From: Sphingomonadales bacterium UBA2683
GTDB lineage: Bacteria; Pseudomonadota; Alphaproteobacteria; Sphingomonadales; Sphingomonadaceae
DNA length: 64,000 nucleotides
Direction: 5' to 3'
Assembly: GCA_002354635.1 (NCBI GenBank)
Contig: DELZ01000005.1
Span: 678,908 to 742,907, forward strand
Part shown: piece by piece, positions 25,939 through 33,500 of the stretch
Layout of the letters: each line of letters opens with the position of its first letter
How positions within the stretch are numbered: position 1 is the first letter of the stretch
Program-made: the position numbers and the translations under genes
The notes under the pieces: generated by a model
Seen by the model: only the letters and a program-made list of their open reading frames with translations
Told to the model about the DNA's origin: nothing
Databases searched by the model: none

Positions 25939-25953
25939 TTTTGCAGTGCAAAA
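25939..25953. promoter_or_regulatory. Palindrome TTTTGCA-G-TGCAAAA upstream of sdhB
   Basis: A perfect odd-length palindrome 62 bases before the sdhB start. Its core TTTGCA-N-TGCAAA recurs at 32173-32185 in the gap before mdh. It could be an operator of a shared metabolic regulator; the regulator is unknown. Confidence 0.4.
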
Positions 25954-26014
25954 CGGTTGAGATACCGGCATTTCTTGGTTATGCCGATCCGCAGAACAAG
26001 GGAACCCGACAGAC

Positions 26015-26797
26015 ATGGCCACTTTCACGCTGCCCAAGAATAGCAAGATCCGCAAAACGGGTGAGTTGCATCAAGCGCTAACCAGCGGAAAGAAGCGGCC
26101 GTTCAAAGTCTATCGTTACGATCCCGACAAGGGCGAAAATCCGCGCTACGACACGTTTGAAATAGATACGGACGAGTGCGGCCCGATGGTGCTCGACGCC
26201 TTGATCAAGATGAAATCGGAGCAGGACGCCACGCTGACTTTCCGCCGGTCCTGCCGTGAAGGCATTTGCGGCTCCTGCGCGATGAATATAAACGGCAAGA
26301 ACGGGCTCGCCTGTACCACAGCGATCGAGGATTGCGGCAACAAGGTTACGATCACGCCGCTTCCGCATATGGAAGTGATCAAGGATCTGGTACCGGATTT
26401 CACCCATTTTTACGCCCAATATGCCTCGATCCAGCCCTGGCTGAAAACGGTTACACCGACGCCGTCCGGCAAAGAACGGCTGCAGTCGCCCGAAGACCGC
26501 AACAAGCTGGACGGACTGTACGAATGCATCCTGTGCGCCTGTTGCCAGACCAGCTGCCCCAGCTATTGGTGGAACAGCGACAAGTTCCTTGGCCCCGCGA
26601 TTCTGTTGCAGGCCTATCGCTGGCTCGCCGACAGCCGTGACGAAATGACCGGCGAACGGCTGGACGAGCTGGAAGATCCGTTCCGACTCTATCGCTGCCA
26701 TACAATCATGAACTGCGCCAATGCCTGCCCCAAGGGCCTGTCCCCGGCCAAGGCGATTGCCGAGATCAAGAAGATGACCGCCTCCCGCGAAATCTGA
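26015..26797 (+). CDS. sdhB: Succinate dehydrogenase iron-sulfur subunit
   Basis: A 260-residue subunit of respiratory complex II that carries electrons from the flavoprotein to ubiquinone. The [2Fe-2S] site is CREGICGSCAMNINGKNGLAC (quoted in part: CREGICGSC and GLAC). The [4Fe-4S] and [3Fe-4S] ligands are in CILCACCQTSCPSYWW and CHTIMNCANACPKGL. The partner genes sdhC, sdhD and sdhA are not upstream; an esterase gene is there instead, so sdhB stands apart and opens the TCA block followed by a thioesterase and zapE. Confidence 0.97.
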   Translation: MATFTLPKNSKIRKTGELHQALTSGKKRPFKVYRYDPDKGENPRYDTFEIDTDECGPMVLDALIKMKSEQDATLTFRRSCREGICGSCAMNINGKNGLACTTAIEDCGNKVTITPLPHMEVIKDLVPDFTHFYAQYASIQPWLKTVTPTPSGKERLQSPEDRNKLDGLYECILCACCQTSCPSYWWNSDKFLGPAILLQAYRWLADSRDEMTGERLDELEDPFRLYRCHTIMNCANACPKGLSPAKAIAEIKKMTASREI

Positions 26798-26813
26798 TCG
26801 CCGGCGAGCAGCA

Positions 26814-27308
26814 ATGGCCGAAACCGAGCGCAATTTTATCATCAGCGATCCCGACCCCGACTATCCGGGCTGGAACAGCTGGGTTTTGACGGATCCGGAT
26901 TGCTACAACAGCTTCCTTGGCCGGATGATTGTCCGGCGGGGCGGTGACGGACTGAGTGATAATATCGCCCGCGTGCGGATGTTTCCCGAACGCAAGCATC
27001 GCAACCTCGGCGACGTTGTCCATGGCGGAACGATGATGGGCTTTATCGACTGTTCCTTGTTCGCCGCGATGCGGGTGCTGGAGCTGGGGCCATCCGGCTA
27101 TGCTGTGACGATGGAGTTGCAGACCCATTTTATCGGCGGTGCCCGGCTGGACGAACCACTCGAAGCGCAAGTTGAAATTGCCCGTGAAACCGGGCGTTTC
27201 CTGTTCATGCGCGGCCTGGTGGTGCAGGGCGATGCGGGAGAGGACAATATGGCCTCGTTTACGGCGATCGTGAAAAAAGCCCCGAACCAGAAAACCGATT
27301 TGCAATGA
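26814..27308 (+). CDS. PaaI-family hotdog thioesterase
   Basis: A 164-residue single hotdog-fold protein. The signature NLGDVVHGGTMMGFIDCSLFAAMR carries the HGG motif and catalytic Asp of the PaaI/4HBT group, followed by ELQTHFIGGARLDEPLEAQVE. It hydrolyses an acyl-CoA, type unknown. It lies 16 bases after sdhB and overlaps zapE by four bases, so the three genes are likely one transcript. Confidence 0.9.
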   Translation: MAETERNFIISDPDPDYPGWNSWVLTDPDCYNSFLGRMIVRRGGDGLSDNIARVRMFPERKHRNLGDVVHGGTMMGFIDCSLFAAMRVLELGPSGYAVTMELQTHFIGGARLDEPLEAQVEIARETGRFLFMRGLVVQGDAGEDNMASFTAIVKKAPNQKTDLQ

Positions 27309-28432
27309 GCGAATTTTATCAGCGCTATCAGGCGCTGATCGCGCAAGGTGAACTGCAGTCCGATGCCGACCAGGATATCTGTGCGCAACGCTTGGCCAGC
27401 CTGCAAAAAGAACTGGAAGCCGTGCCGCCAAGGGGCAGCCTGTTGTGGCGCACCTTCGGCAAGAAGCCCGCTTCGCCCAAGGGCGTTTACATGTGGGGTG
27501 GAGTCGGACGCGGCAAGTCGATGCTGATGGACCTGTTCTACAATAATCTCTCCATAAAGCGCAAGAAACGCGCCCATTTTCACGAATTCATGCTCGATGT
27601 GCACGCCCGGATCCGGGAAGAGCGCAAGAAGGAACTGGGCGATCCGATTCTGCCGGTCGCGACTGCCCTGGCGAGCGAGGCCCGCTTTCTCGCCTTTGAC
27701 GAGATGGTGGTGAATAACAGCGCCGATGCGATGATCATGTCACGGCTGTTCACCGCCCTGGTCGAGGCCGGGGTTGCGATCGTCACCACCTCCAACCGAC
27801 CGCCCGATGATCTGTACAAGGATGGCCTTAACCGCGAGCATTTCCTGCCGTTTATCGAGCTGCTCAAGACGCGGCTGGACGTGATCTCGCTCAATGGTCC
27901 GACCGACTATCGACGCGAGCGGCTGGGCGGAGTGGAATTCTGGCACGTGCCGAACGGCGAGGAGGCGACCAATGCGCTGCGCGACGCCTTTTTCCGGCTG
28001 ACCGACTATTCGCCCGATGATGCCGCCCACGTGCCAAGCGAGGAACTGACGGTACCGGGCGGGCGCACATTGCATGTACCGAAATCGCTGAAAGGCGTGG
28101 CGGTCTTCTCTTTCAAGCGGCTCTGCGGCGAGGCGCGGGGCGCACAGGATTATCTCTCGATCGCCCGCCATTTCCATACGGTATTGATAGTCGGCATTCC
28201 CCGGCTTTCGAAGGACAATCGCAACGAGGCCGCGCGCTTTGTCACCCTGATCGATGCGCTGTACGAATATAAGGTCAAGCTGCTCGTCAGCGCGGAAGCC
28301 GGACCGGACGCGCTATACCCGGAAGGCGACGGGTCGTTCGAGTTTGAACGCACCGCCTCCCGGCTTGTTGAGATGCAATCGGATGAATATCTGGCGCTGG
28401 GTCACGGTACCTCGGAGGCACCTGCGCCTTAG
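27305..28432 (+). CDS. zapE: Cell division protein ZapE (AFG1-like ATPase)
   Basis: A 375-residue P-loop ATPase. Walker A is YMWGGVGRGKSML, Walker B is FLAFDEMVV, followed by sensor-like ITTSNRPPDDLYKDGL; FSFKRLCGEARGAQDYLSIA is family-specific. In E. coli, ZapE destabilises FtsZ polymers under stress; the mitochondrial homologue AFG1 helps cytochrome oxidase turnover. In many alphaproteobacteria it directly precedes mdh; here about 4 kb of accessory genes separate them. Confidence 0.93.
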   Translation: MSEFYQRYQALIAQGELQSDADQDICAQRLASLQKELEAVPPRGSLLWRTFGKKPASPKGVYMWGGVGRGKSMLMDLFYNNLSIKRKKRAHFHEFMLDVHARIREERKKELGDPILPVATALASEARFLAFDEMVVNNSADAMIMSRLFTALVEAGVAIVTTSNRPPDDLYKDGLNREHFLPFIELLKTRLDVISLNGPTDYRRERLGGVEFWHVPNGEEATNALRDAFFRLTDYSPDDAAHVPSEELTVPGGRTLHVPKSLKGVAVFSFKRLCGEARGAQDYLSIARHFHTVLIVGIPRLSKDNRNEAARFVTLIDALYEYKVKLLVSAEAGPDALYPEGDGSFEFERTASRLVEMQSDEYLALGHGTSEAPAP

Positions 28433-28435
28433 ATT

Positions 28436-28987
28436 CTAGCCAGTCAGTGTGCTTGCTGCCTCGGCAAGCGGCCGCGCCTTGTCGGTGATGCCGTATATTG
28501 CCATGGGCGGGAAATCCGCTTCCAGTCTCCGCTCGACCTGTCCCAATGCCATACTACGCTTGAGCGCCAGACTCAGCGCGCGGGGCGTCACCGGCGAAAG
28601 GGCATTTTGCAGCTCCCCGAAGCGTTTTTCCTGATCAATCAGCTGGGTGATCAGCGGCAAATGCCACCGCCCGACACCACCCGCGGGCAGGCCGAGGGCG
28701 CGGCGTTCTGCCATGATCGCCTGGCAGCTGGCGATCAGCGTCGCTCCCTTTTCCGTTGTAACCCATTCGGGACGGAGCGGGTGGCCGTGACCGGGATTGG
28801 GCATGATCCAGCCCTGATTCTGCATCTGCTCCAGCGAGCGCCGCAGCATTGACGCCGACAATCCCAGCGATTGCCGCAGCTCAACCGAGCGGGTGCCCCC
28901 GGAACCGATTCCCGACAGCAATGGCACAAACCATCGCCCGTGCGAGAGCTGTTGCAAGCGGTCCGAGTATGAAGGTTGTTGAGCCAT
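28436..28987 (-). CDS. Predicted regulator with two HxlR-like winged helices in tandem
   Basis: A 183-residue protein. Residues about 12-85 (HGRWFVPLLSGIGSGGTRSV, then LRRSLEQMQNQGWIMP) and about 103-178 (GRWHLPLITQL, KRFGELQNALSPVTPRALS) each look like an HxlR winged helix: a W-x-x-P-L start, a recognition helix and a terminal wing ending in T-x-K. Usual HxlR proteins have one such domain and dimerise; this one appears fused head to tail. A 9-base palindrome overlaps its promoter, suggesting autoregulation, and the VOC gene is divergent. Target unknown. Confidence 0.65.
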   Translation of the reverse strand: MAQQPSYSDRLQQLSHGRWFVPLLSGIGSGGTRSVELRQSLGLSASMLRRSLEQMQNQGWIMPNPGHGHPLRPEWVTTEKGATLIASCQAIMAERRALGLPAGGVGRWHLPLITQLIDQEKRFGELQNALSPVTPRALSLALKRSMALGQVERRLEADFPPMAIYGITDKARPLAEAASTLTG

Positions 28988-28988
28988 G

Positions 28989-29025
28989 CTTGACTATAAA
29001 GCAATCTACTATACAAATAGTCAAG
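28989..29025. promoter_or_regulatory. Candidate operator in the regulator/VOC divergent promoter
   Basis: CTTGACTAT (28989-28997) and ATAGTCAAG (29017-29025) are exact inverted repeats spaced by 19 bases, immediately upstream of the tandem HxlR-like gene. The inner bases are AT-rich (a likely -10). Binding here would control both divergent genes. Confidence 0.5.
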
Positions 29026-29113
29026 TTCGAATCGCCGCTGGAGCCTGAATATAAGAGCAATCGCACAATCACAGATGGATGGACCGGCGGGATCAAGCAG
29101 AGGGAGAGAAAAT

Positions 29114-29488
29114 GTGGCAATATCCTATGACGGCGGCCTGACCTGCTCGCTGGCTGTTTCCAGTCTAGACAGGTCCATCGCCTGGTATCGCGATAATCTC
29201 GGTTTTGCGCTGGAATATCGCACGGATGAAATCGGCTGGTGCGAAATGAAGTCGCCGGTCGACCGCGTCAATATCGGACTTTCGGAGAATGACGATCCGG
29301 GTGGCAAGGGCGGCGCGACGCTGACATTCGGGGTGACCGATATCGAGGCGGTGGAAGCGGAACTGAAAGCCAAGGCCATTCGCACGGACGGGCCCATTCA
29401 GGAGATCCCCGGTCTCGTCCGGCTGCTGACCTTTTATGACCCCGACGACAATGCACTGATGTTCTACGAGGTGCCAGCGGATGCCTAG
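29114..29488 (+). CDS. VOC-superfamily (glyoxalase-like) protein
   Basis: A 124-residue protein with two beta-alpha-beta-beta-beta modules: LAVSSLDRSIAWYRDNLGFAL and VTDIEAVEAELKAKAI, ending VRLLTFYDPDDNALMFYEV. The Glu/His metal ligands of the vicinal oxygen chelate fold are only partly visible, so it could be an enzyme or a binding/resistance protein. I prefer the GTG at 29114 because AGGGAGAG (29101-29108) precedes it; an in-frame ATG at 29075 would add 13 residues. Confidence 0.78.
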   Translation: MAISYDGGLTCSLAVSSLDRSIAWYRDNLGFALEYRTDEIGWCEMKSPVDRVNIGLSENDDPGGKGGATLTFGVTDIEAVEAELKAKAIRTDGPIQEIPGLVRLLTFYDPDDNALMFYEVPADA

Positions 29489-29987
29489 GCTGTTGAATAT
29501 GCTTGTGCTGATTCTCGCGCTGGCGAGCGTGCCCGCTGTTTGTGCGCAAATTCCGGCGGCAGAGACAGAGGCGACTTCTCAACTTGATCAGGCCGCATGG
29601 CTGGCCGGTCGCTGGGTCGGCACCGGCATGGGCGGGGAGGTCGAGGAAGTCTGGTCGCCGGCCTCTGGCGGACAGATGGTCGGCCATTTTCGCTATTCCA
29701 GGGATGGTGAGCCGGGATTTTACGAAATCTTGATGATCGACCTGACCGAAACGGGAATGCGCATGCGGGTCAAGCATTTCAACCCGGATTTTACTGCGTG
29801 GGAGGACAAGGGGGACTGGGTCGCGTTCGAACCGGTATCGACTTCGGCCAGCCGGCTTGTATTCAAAGGTCTCGTCCTCGAACATATTGTGGACGAAGAC
29901 GGTGAGACCATGATCGCGACATTGCAGATGCGGCAAAAAGGCGGCCAGGTGAAAGCCGTTCCGTTCACTTTCCGCCGCGCCGATTGA
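29481..29987 (+). CDS. DUF6265-like secreted protein
   Basis: A 168-residue protein with a signal peptide (MLVLILALASVPAVCAQ) and a single beta-rich domain: WLAGRWVGTGMGGEVEEVWS, MVGHFRYS, then MRVKHFNPDFTAWEDKG. This pattern (GxWxG...EExWsp) is that of the lipocalin-like DUF6265 group. Its role is unknown. It overlaps the VOC gene by eight bases and is probably its operon partner. Confidence 0.75.
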   Translation: MPRLLNMLVLILALASVPAVCAQIPAAETEATSQLDQAAWLAGRWVGTGMGGEVEEVWSPASGGQMVGHFRYSRDGEPGFYEILMIDLTETGMRMRVKHFNPDFTAWEDKGDWVAFEPVSTSASRLVFKGLVLEHIVDEDGETMIATLQMRQKGGQVKAVPFTFRRAD

Positions 29988-29996
29988 GCGCCACTT

Positions 29997-31037
29997 TCAC
30001 AGCAGGCTCAAACTGTCCAGATCCAGCGCCATTTGTGCCGGGCGTTCTGCCATGGCGGCGAACATCCGGTCGCCGCGCTCGGTCTGCTCGACATGCAGCG
30101 AGGCGTTGATCGCCATGATGAAGCCGGAAAAGGCATGGCGGCGATATTCCTGCCAGAACGCGCCGGGATCGGGCGCGGATGACCGGGCGGCAAGATAGTC
30201 CGCAACCAGTTTTTGTTCATGCTGTCGACGCATGGCGGGATCGGCGAAGCTGGTGCCGATCATATAGGCAACATCATTGGCGGGATTGCCAAGTGAACAG
30301 GTCTGCCAGTCGACCAGCGCCGCTAGCCGACCGTCGATGTGGAACAGGATATTGTCGAGCCGCATATCGCCGTGGGTGATGGTGAGCTCAGGCGGATCGT
30401 GCGCGACATAACGGGACAGCCGGTCGATCAGCTGCTGCCCGAGATCCAGTATGTCCGGTGACAAAAGCGCGCAGAATCGTTCGCGGAACTGTGGGTAGCC
30501 CTTGGGAAGGCTGTTCTCCATGAAGGCGCTGTTGCCCGCGCCATGGTGCAGCCATCGATAGGCTTCAAAGCCCCGGTCCGGTTGGATATTGTGTAGAGCC
30601 GCAGCTGCGGCCAGCGTGGTTTCGACCTGCAGCAGGGACGCGCCGGCCAGTTGGTCACCCTGCGCGGCGGGTGACATATCTTCGAGCAAAAGGACAAATT
30701 CCTGCTCGTTCTCGCTAATATCGGCGTGGTAGCAAGTCGGACAAAGCACGCCGGAGCCGGGCGCCATATCGCGATACCAGCCGACCTCCATATCATAGAG
30801 ATGGAAGATCGCCGCCGCCCCCCGGCTGACCGGATCGGCGCTGGGACATTTGGCTATGAAAGTTGCGGGATAGCCGTCTTCGGCCCAGTCGCAGGTGAAA
30901 CGATAGCTGTCGCAGACCTGGCCGGTGCCGACCGGTTCGTAACGGAGCAAGCGAAGCGATCCGGATGGAGCGCTGAAAACCGTTTCGACAAAACTCTCCT
31001 CGAACGCCTCCGGACGGACTGGCAGTGCGCTGCTCAT
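29997..31037 (-). CDS. Phosphotransferase of the APH/choline kinase fold
   Basis: A 346-residue kinase-like protein. The catalytic loop is ITHGDMRLDNILFH (Asp and Asn of the Brenner motif HGDxxxxN), and the metal-binding DFG-equivalent is ALVDWQTCSLG. The N-terminal LRYEPVGTGQVCDSYRFTCDW forms the nucleotide-binding lobe. It belongs with the sphingomonad and mycobacterial phosphotransferase family annotated as aminoglycoside phosphotransferase, many of which act on small catabolic substrates; resistance is not implied. It overlaps the following minus-strand partner (ATGA). Confidence 0.87.
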   Translation of the reverse strand: MSSALPVRPEAFEESFVETVFSAPSGSLRLLRYEPVGTGQVCDSYRFTCDWAEDGYPATFIAKCPSADPVSRGAAAIFHLYDMEVGWYRDMAPGSGVLCPTCYHADISENEQEFVLLLEDMSPAAQGDQLAGASLLQVETTLAAAAALHNIQPDRGFEAYRWLHHGAGNSAFMENSLPKGYPQFRERFCALLSPDILDLGQQLIDRLSRYVAHDPPELTITHGDMRLDNILFHIDGRLAALVDWQTCSLGNPANDVAYMIGTSFADPAMRRQHEQKLVADYLAARSSAPDPGAFWQEYRRHAFSGFIMAINASLHVEQTERGDRMFAAMAERPAQMALDLDSLSLL

Positions 31038-32128
31038 TCGGCGGGGTCCATCAGTCCGGTCAGGCCGCTGGTGGCGTGCGAGCCGAGGAACAGCTGCTCG
31101 ACCACGCCGATGCCATGATGCTCCGCGCCGTCCACGGTCAGCACCGCATCGCTCAGCGCCTGGATATGGATGGTGGTCATGTCGATGGCAGGCGCGGGAT
31201 CGAGCGGGATGACGTCATAGCCCGTTTCCAGATCGCCATGATCCATGCCATGGCCCCAGACCGGATGCATATAGCCGAGGCCTGACATGTAGAAGGTTCG
31301 CGTCTGATCGCCGGTGCGCGGCTTGATGCTGAGCTGGCCGTTTCCGGTGTCGAGGGTCACCTGTTTGATCCGGCGCGAGCCGCTGTGATAGCCAAGGTCG
31401 ACGGACTCCGGCTCGAACTCGGTTGCGCTGTTCTGGATGGAATCGACCACCCCGCGCCGGTTCCAGGGCAGACCTTCGCCGTCGTCATTGCTGTGAAAGA
31501 AACAGGCGTGCCGGTCGAAGTTGAGCGGAGTCCACAGCCACCAGAATTGCGGCAAGGCACCGGCGGGTGGCGGTTGCGATTCCGCCGCGCCGACCGGCCT
31601 TATGCCCCAGCTGCGGTCGCGGGTGCCGCGACAATGGCCGATATCGATATCCTGACCGTCGATAGTGATCGTGCCGGACCAGTCGCCGTTCTGCGTCATT
31701 CTGGTATAGTCCATCACCAGCCGCGGCCCATCCCGGCGGATGAAGCGGGGCTCCTCGATCGGCTGATGGCGCGCGGAAAAGAGAATGTCTGCGGTCACCG
31801 GACTGTCGTTCCCAGCCACCGTCAGGCGGAGCTGTTGCAGCGGTTCGAGGATGGAAACCGTGATTGGCCCAACGGTCAGATCGAGCCGTTCGCTGCCCAT
31901 TCTTTTCGACGCGCGCAGATTATGCTGTTTGCCGTCGATTGAGAGGCAAAAGGCGGCGTCCATGATGTCGAGCTGCGGGTAGATGCCGAGCGCGGCGGCG
32001 AAGAAGATGCTGCCGTCGGCGCTATAGCCGTTGAAGAAATAGCGGTCGTAGAAATTGCGGTTGCCGCCGGACAGCGCCATCGGTTCCGGGGTCTGGTGCA
32101 GCGGATAATCATCGCCTTTTGTCAGCAT
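31034..32128 (-). CDS. Uncharacterised beta-rich protein paired with a phosphotransferase
   Basis: A 364-residue soluble protein that I cannot name firmly. It starts GDDYPLHQTPEPMALSGGNR, has two similar beta-rich halves, and contains GHCRGTRDRSWGIRPVG and FWWLWTPLNFD. The phrase RDRSWGIR recalls the CrtC/AttH lipocalin-like families, where the Asp-Arg-Ser-Trp core is conserved, and DUF7064/7065 proteins. It is the first gene of a two-gene minus-strand cassette, overlapping the phosphotransferase by four bases, so they probably act on the same compound. Confidence 0.6.
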   Translation of the reverse strand: MLTKGDDYPLHQTPEPMALSGGNRNFYDRYFFNGYSADGSIFFAAALGIYPQLDIMDAAFCLSIDGKQHNLRASKRMGSERLDLTVGPITVSILEPLQQLRLTVAGNDSPVTADILFSARHQPIEEPRFIRRDGPRLVMDYTRMTQNGDWSGTITIDGQDIDIGHCRGTRDRSWGIRPVGAAESQPPPAGALPQFWWLWTPLNFDRHACFFHSNDDGEGLPWNRRGVVDSIQNSATEFEPESVDLGYHSGSRRIKQVTLDTGNGQLSIKPRTGDQTRTFYMSGLGYMHPVWGHGMDHGDLETGYDVIPLDPAPAIDMTTIHIQALSDAVLTVDGAEHHGIGVVEQLFLGSHATSGLTGLMDPAE

Positions 32129-32440
32129 GTTGGCATCCTCTTTTTCTTTGCATCATCGCATTTCAATTGCACTTTGCAATGCAAAAGATTGGAAGAATTG
32201 GAAGCATGTTTTGCGCTTGTCGGCATCCGGAACCGGTTTCACGATTTCTGGCGGCCTTCCCAATCGAGGGGTACCAAAACAAGTTCAGGATGACGAAAGT
32301 GATAGGCCTCTATTGCTACTGCGAACCAATTGCAAAGATAGCGGTCAAAATGGTGCGATCTGCGGTTGAAATTGTCAATTTAGGGGCCTAATCCGGCGAC
32401 TAATATCCTTTTTCGACTCTATTTCAGGAGATTTCTCTAC
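32129..32440. other. Gene-free divergent region upstream of mdh
   Basis: A 312-base AT-richer gap between the divergent starts of the 364-residue protein and mdh. It holds the palindrome TTTGCA-A-TGCAAA (32173-32185) and a worn repeat remnant (CAAGTTCAGGATGACGAAA around 32281-32300) resembling half of a REP element. The ribosome site AGGAGA of mdh is at 32426-32431. No small gene or RNA is evident. Confidence 0.5.
32173..32185. promoter_or_regulatory. Palindrome TTTGCA-A-TGCAAA upstream of the phosphotransferase cassette and mdh
   Basis: Same core as the palindrome before sdhB (25939-25953). It is 45 bases from the minus-strand gene start and 256 from mdh, so it more likely serves the minus-strand cassette. 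Confidence 0.35.
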
Positions 32441-33403
32441 ATGGCCCGTAACAAGATTGCGCTGATCGGCGCAGGCATGATCGGCGGCACGCTCGCCCAC
32501 CTCGCAGCTTCCAAGGAAATGGGCGACGTCGTCCTGTTCGACATTGCCGAGGGCATGCCGGCGGGCAAGGCGCTCGATTTGAGCCAGGCCGCTCCGGTCG
32601 ACGGGTTCGATTCCAAGCTCAAGGGCACGAGCGATTATGCCGATATTGCCGGCGCCGATGTGATCATCGTCACTGCAGGCGTTCCGCGCAAACCCGGCAT
32701 GAGCCGTGACGATTTGCTCGGCATCAATCTGAAAGTGATGAAGGCGGTCGGTGAAGGCATCAAGACCCATGCGCCGGATGCTTTCGTTATCTGCATCACC
32801 AACCCGCTCGACGCGATGGTCTGGGCCTTGCGCGAATTCTCCGGTCTGCCGCATAACAAGGTTGTCGGCATGGCCGGCGTTCTTGACAGCGCGCGCTTCC
32901 GTCATTTCCTCGCCGAAGAGTTCAATGTGTCGGTCGAAGATGTCACTGCGTTCGTGCTCGGCGGCCACGGTGATACGATGGTGCCGGTTCCGGCTTACTC
33001 GACAGTCGCCGGTATCCCGATCCCCGATCTGATCAAGATGGGCTGGACCACGCAGGAAAATATCGATGCGATCGTCAAGCGGACCCGCGGCGGCGGCGGC
33101 GAAATCGTTGCGCTGCTGGGCAATGGCTCGGCTTATTATGCGCCGGCAACCAGCGCGATCATGATGGCAGAAAGCTATCTCAAGGACAAACGCCGTGTGC
33201 TGCCCGCAGCCGCGCATCTGACCGGCCAATATGGTGTCGACAATCTCTATGTCGGCGTGCCGTGCATCATCGGCAAGGACGGCGTCGAGAAGATCATCGA
33301 GATCGAACTGAGCGAGGAAGCCCAGGGCAATTTTGATGTGTCGGTCGATGCGGTCAAGGAATTGCTTGCGGCTTGTAAGGCACTGGACAGTTCACTGGCA
33401 TAA
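32441..33403 (+). CDS. mdh: Malate dehydrogenase (LDH-like type)
   Basis: A 320-residue NAD enzyme oxidising malate to oxaloacetate. The dinucleotide motif is IGAGMIGGTLA, the substrate loop VPRKPGMSRDDLL has the discriminating Arg residues, and the catalytic His is in GGHGDTMVP near residue 176. This is the tetrameric LDH-like class common in alphaproteobacteria. It opens the mdh-sucD-sucA-sucB-lpd series, with a strong AGGAGA ribosome site. Confidence 0.97.
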   Translation: MARNKIALIGAGMIGGTLAHLAASKEMGDVVLFDIAEGMPAGKALDLSQAAPVDGFDSKLKGTSDYADIAGADVIIVTAGVPRKPGMSRDDLLGINLKVMKAVGEGIKTHAPDAFVICITNPLDAMVWALREFSGLPHNKVVGMAGVLDSARFRHFLAEEFNVSVEDVTAFVLGGHGDTMVPVPAYSTVAGIPIPDLIKMGWTTQENIDAIVKRTRGGGGEIVALLGNGSAYYAPATSAIMMAESYLKDKRRVLPAAAHLTGQYGVDNLYVGVPCIIGKDGVEKIIEIELSEEAQGNFDVSVDAVKELLAACKALDSSLA

Positions 33404-33410
33404 ACGCAAC

Positions 33411-33490
33411 CGTCATCCCGGCGCTTGCCGGGATCTCATGCGACAACGCGGCGCGCTGGGAACGAGATTCCAGCATTCGCTGGAATGACG
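33411..33490. repeat. REPIN-like doublet between mdh and sucD (family CATCCCGG)
   Basis: Hairpin ATCCCGGCGCTTGCCGGGAT (33415-33434), central arms GATCTC/GAGATT, then hairpin ATTCCAGCATTCGCTGGAAT and a closing TCA/TGA match. The two outer ends (CGTCAT, ATGACG) are complementary. It ends 10 bases before the sucD start. Confidence 0.75.
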
Positions 33491-33500
33491 AGGAAATAGA

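Noticed and set aside
29997..31037. Aminoglycoside resistance gene
   Set aside because: The kinase motif is generic, and the partner gene and the family's spread in catabolic bacteria do not support a resistance role.
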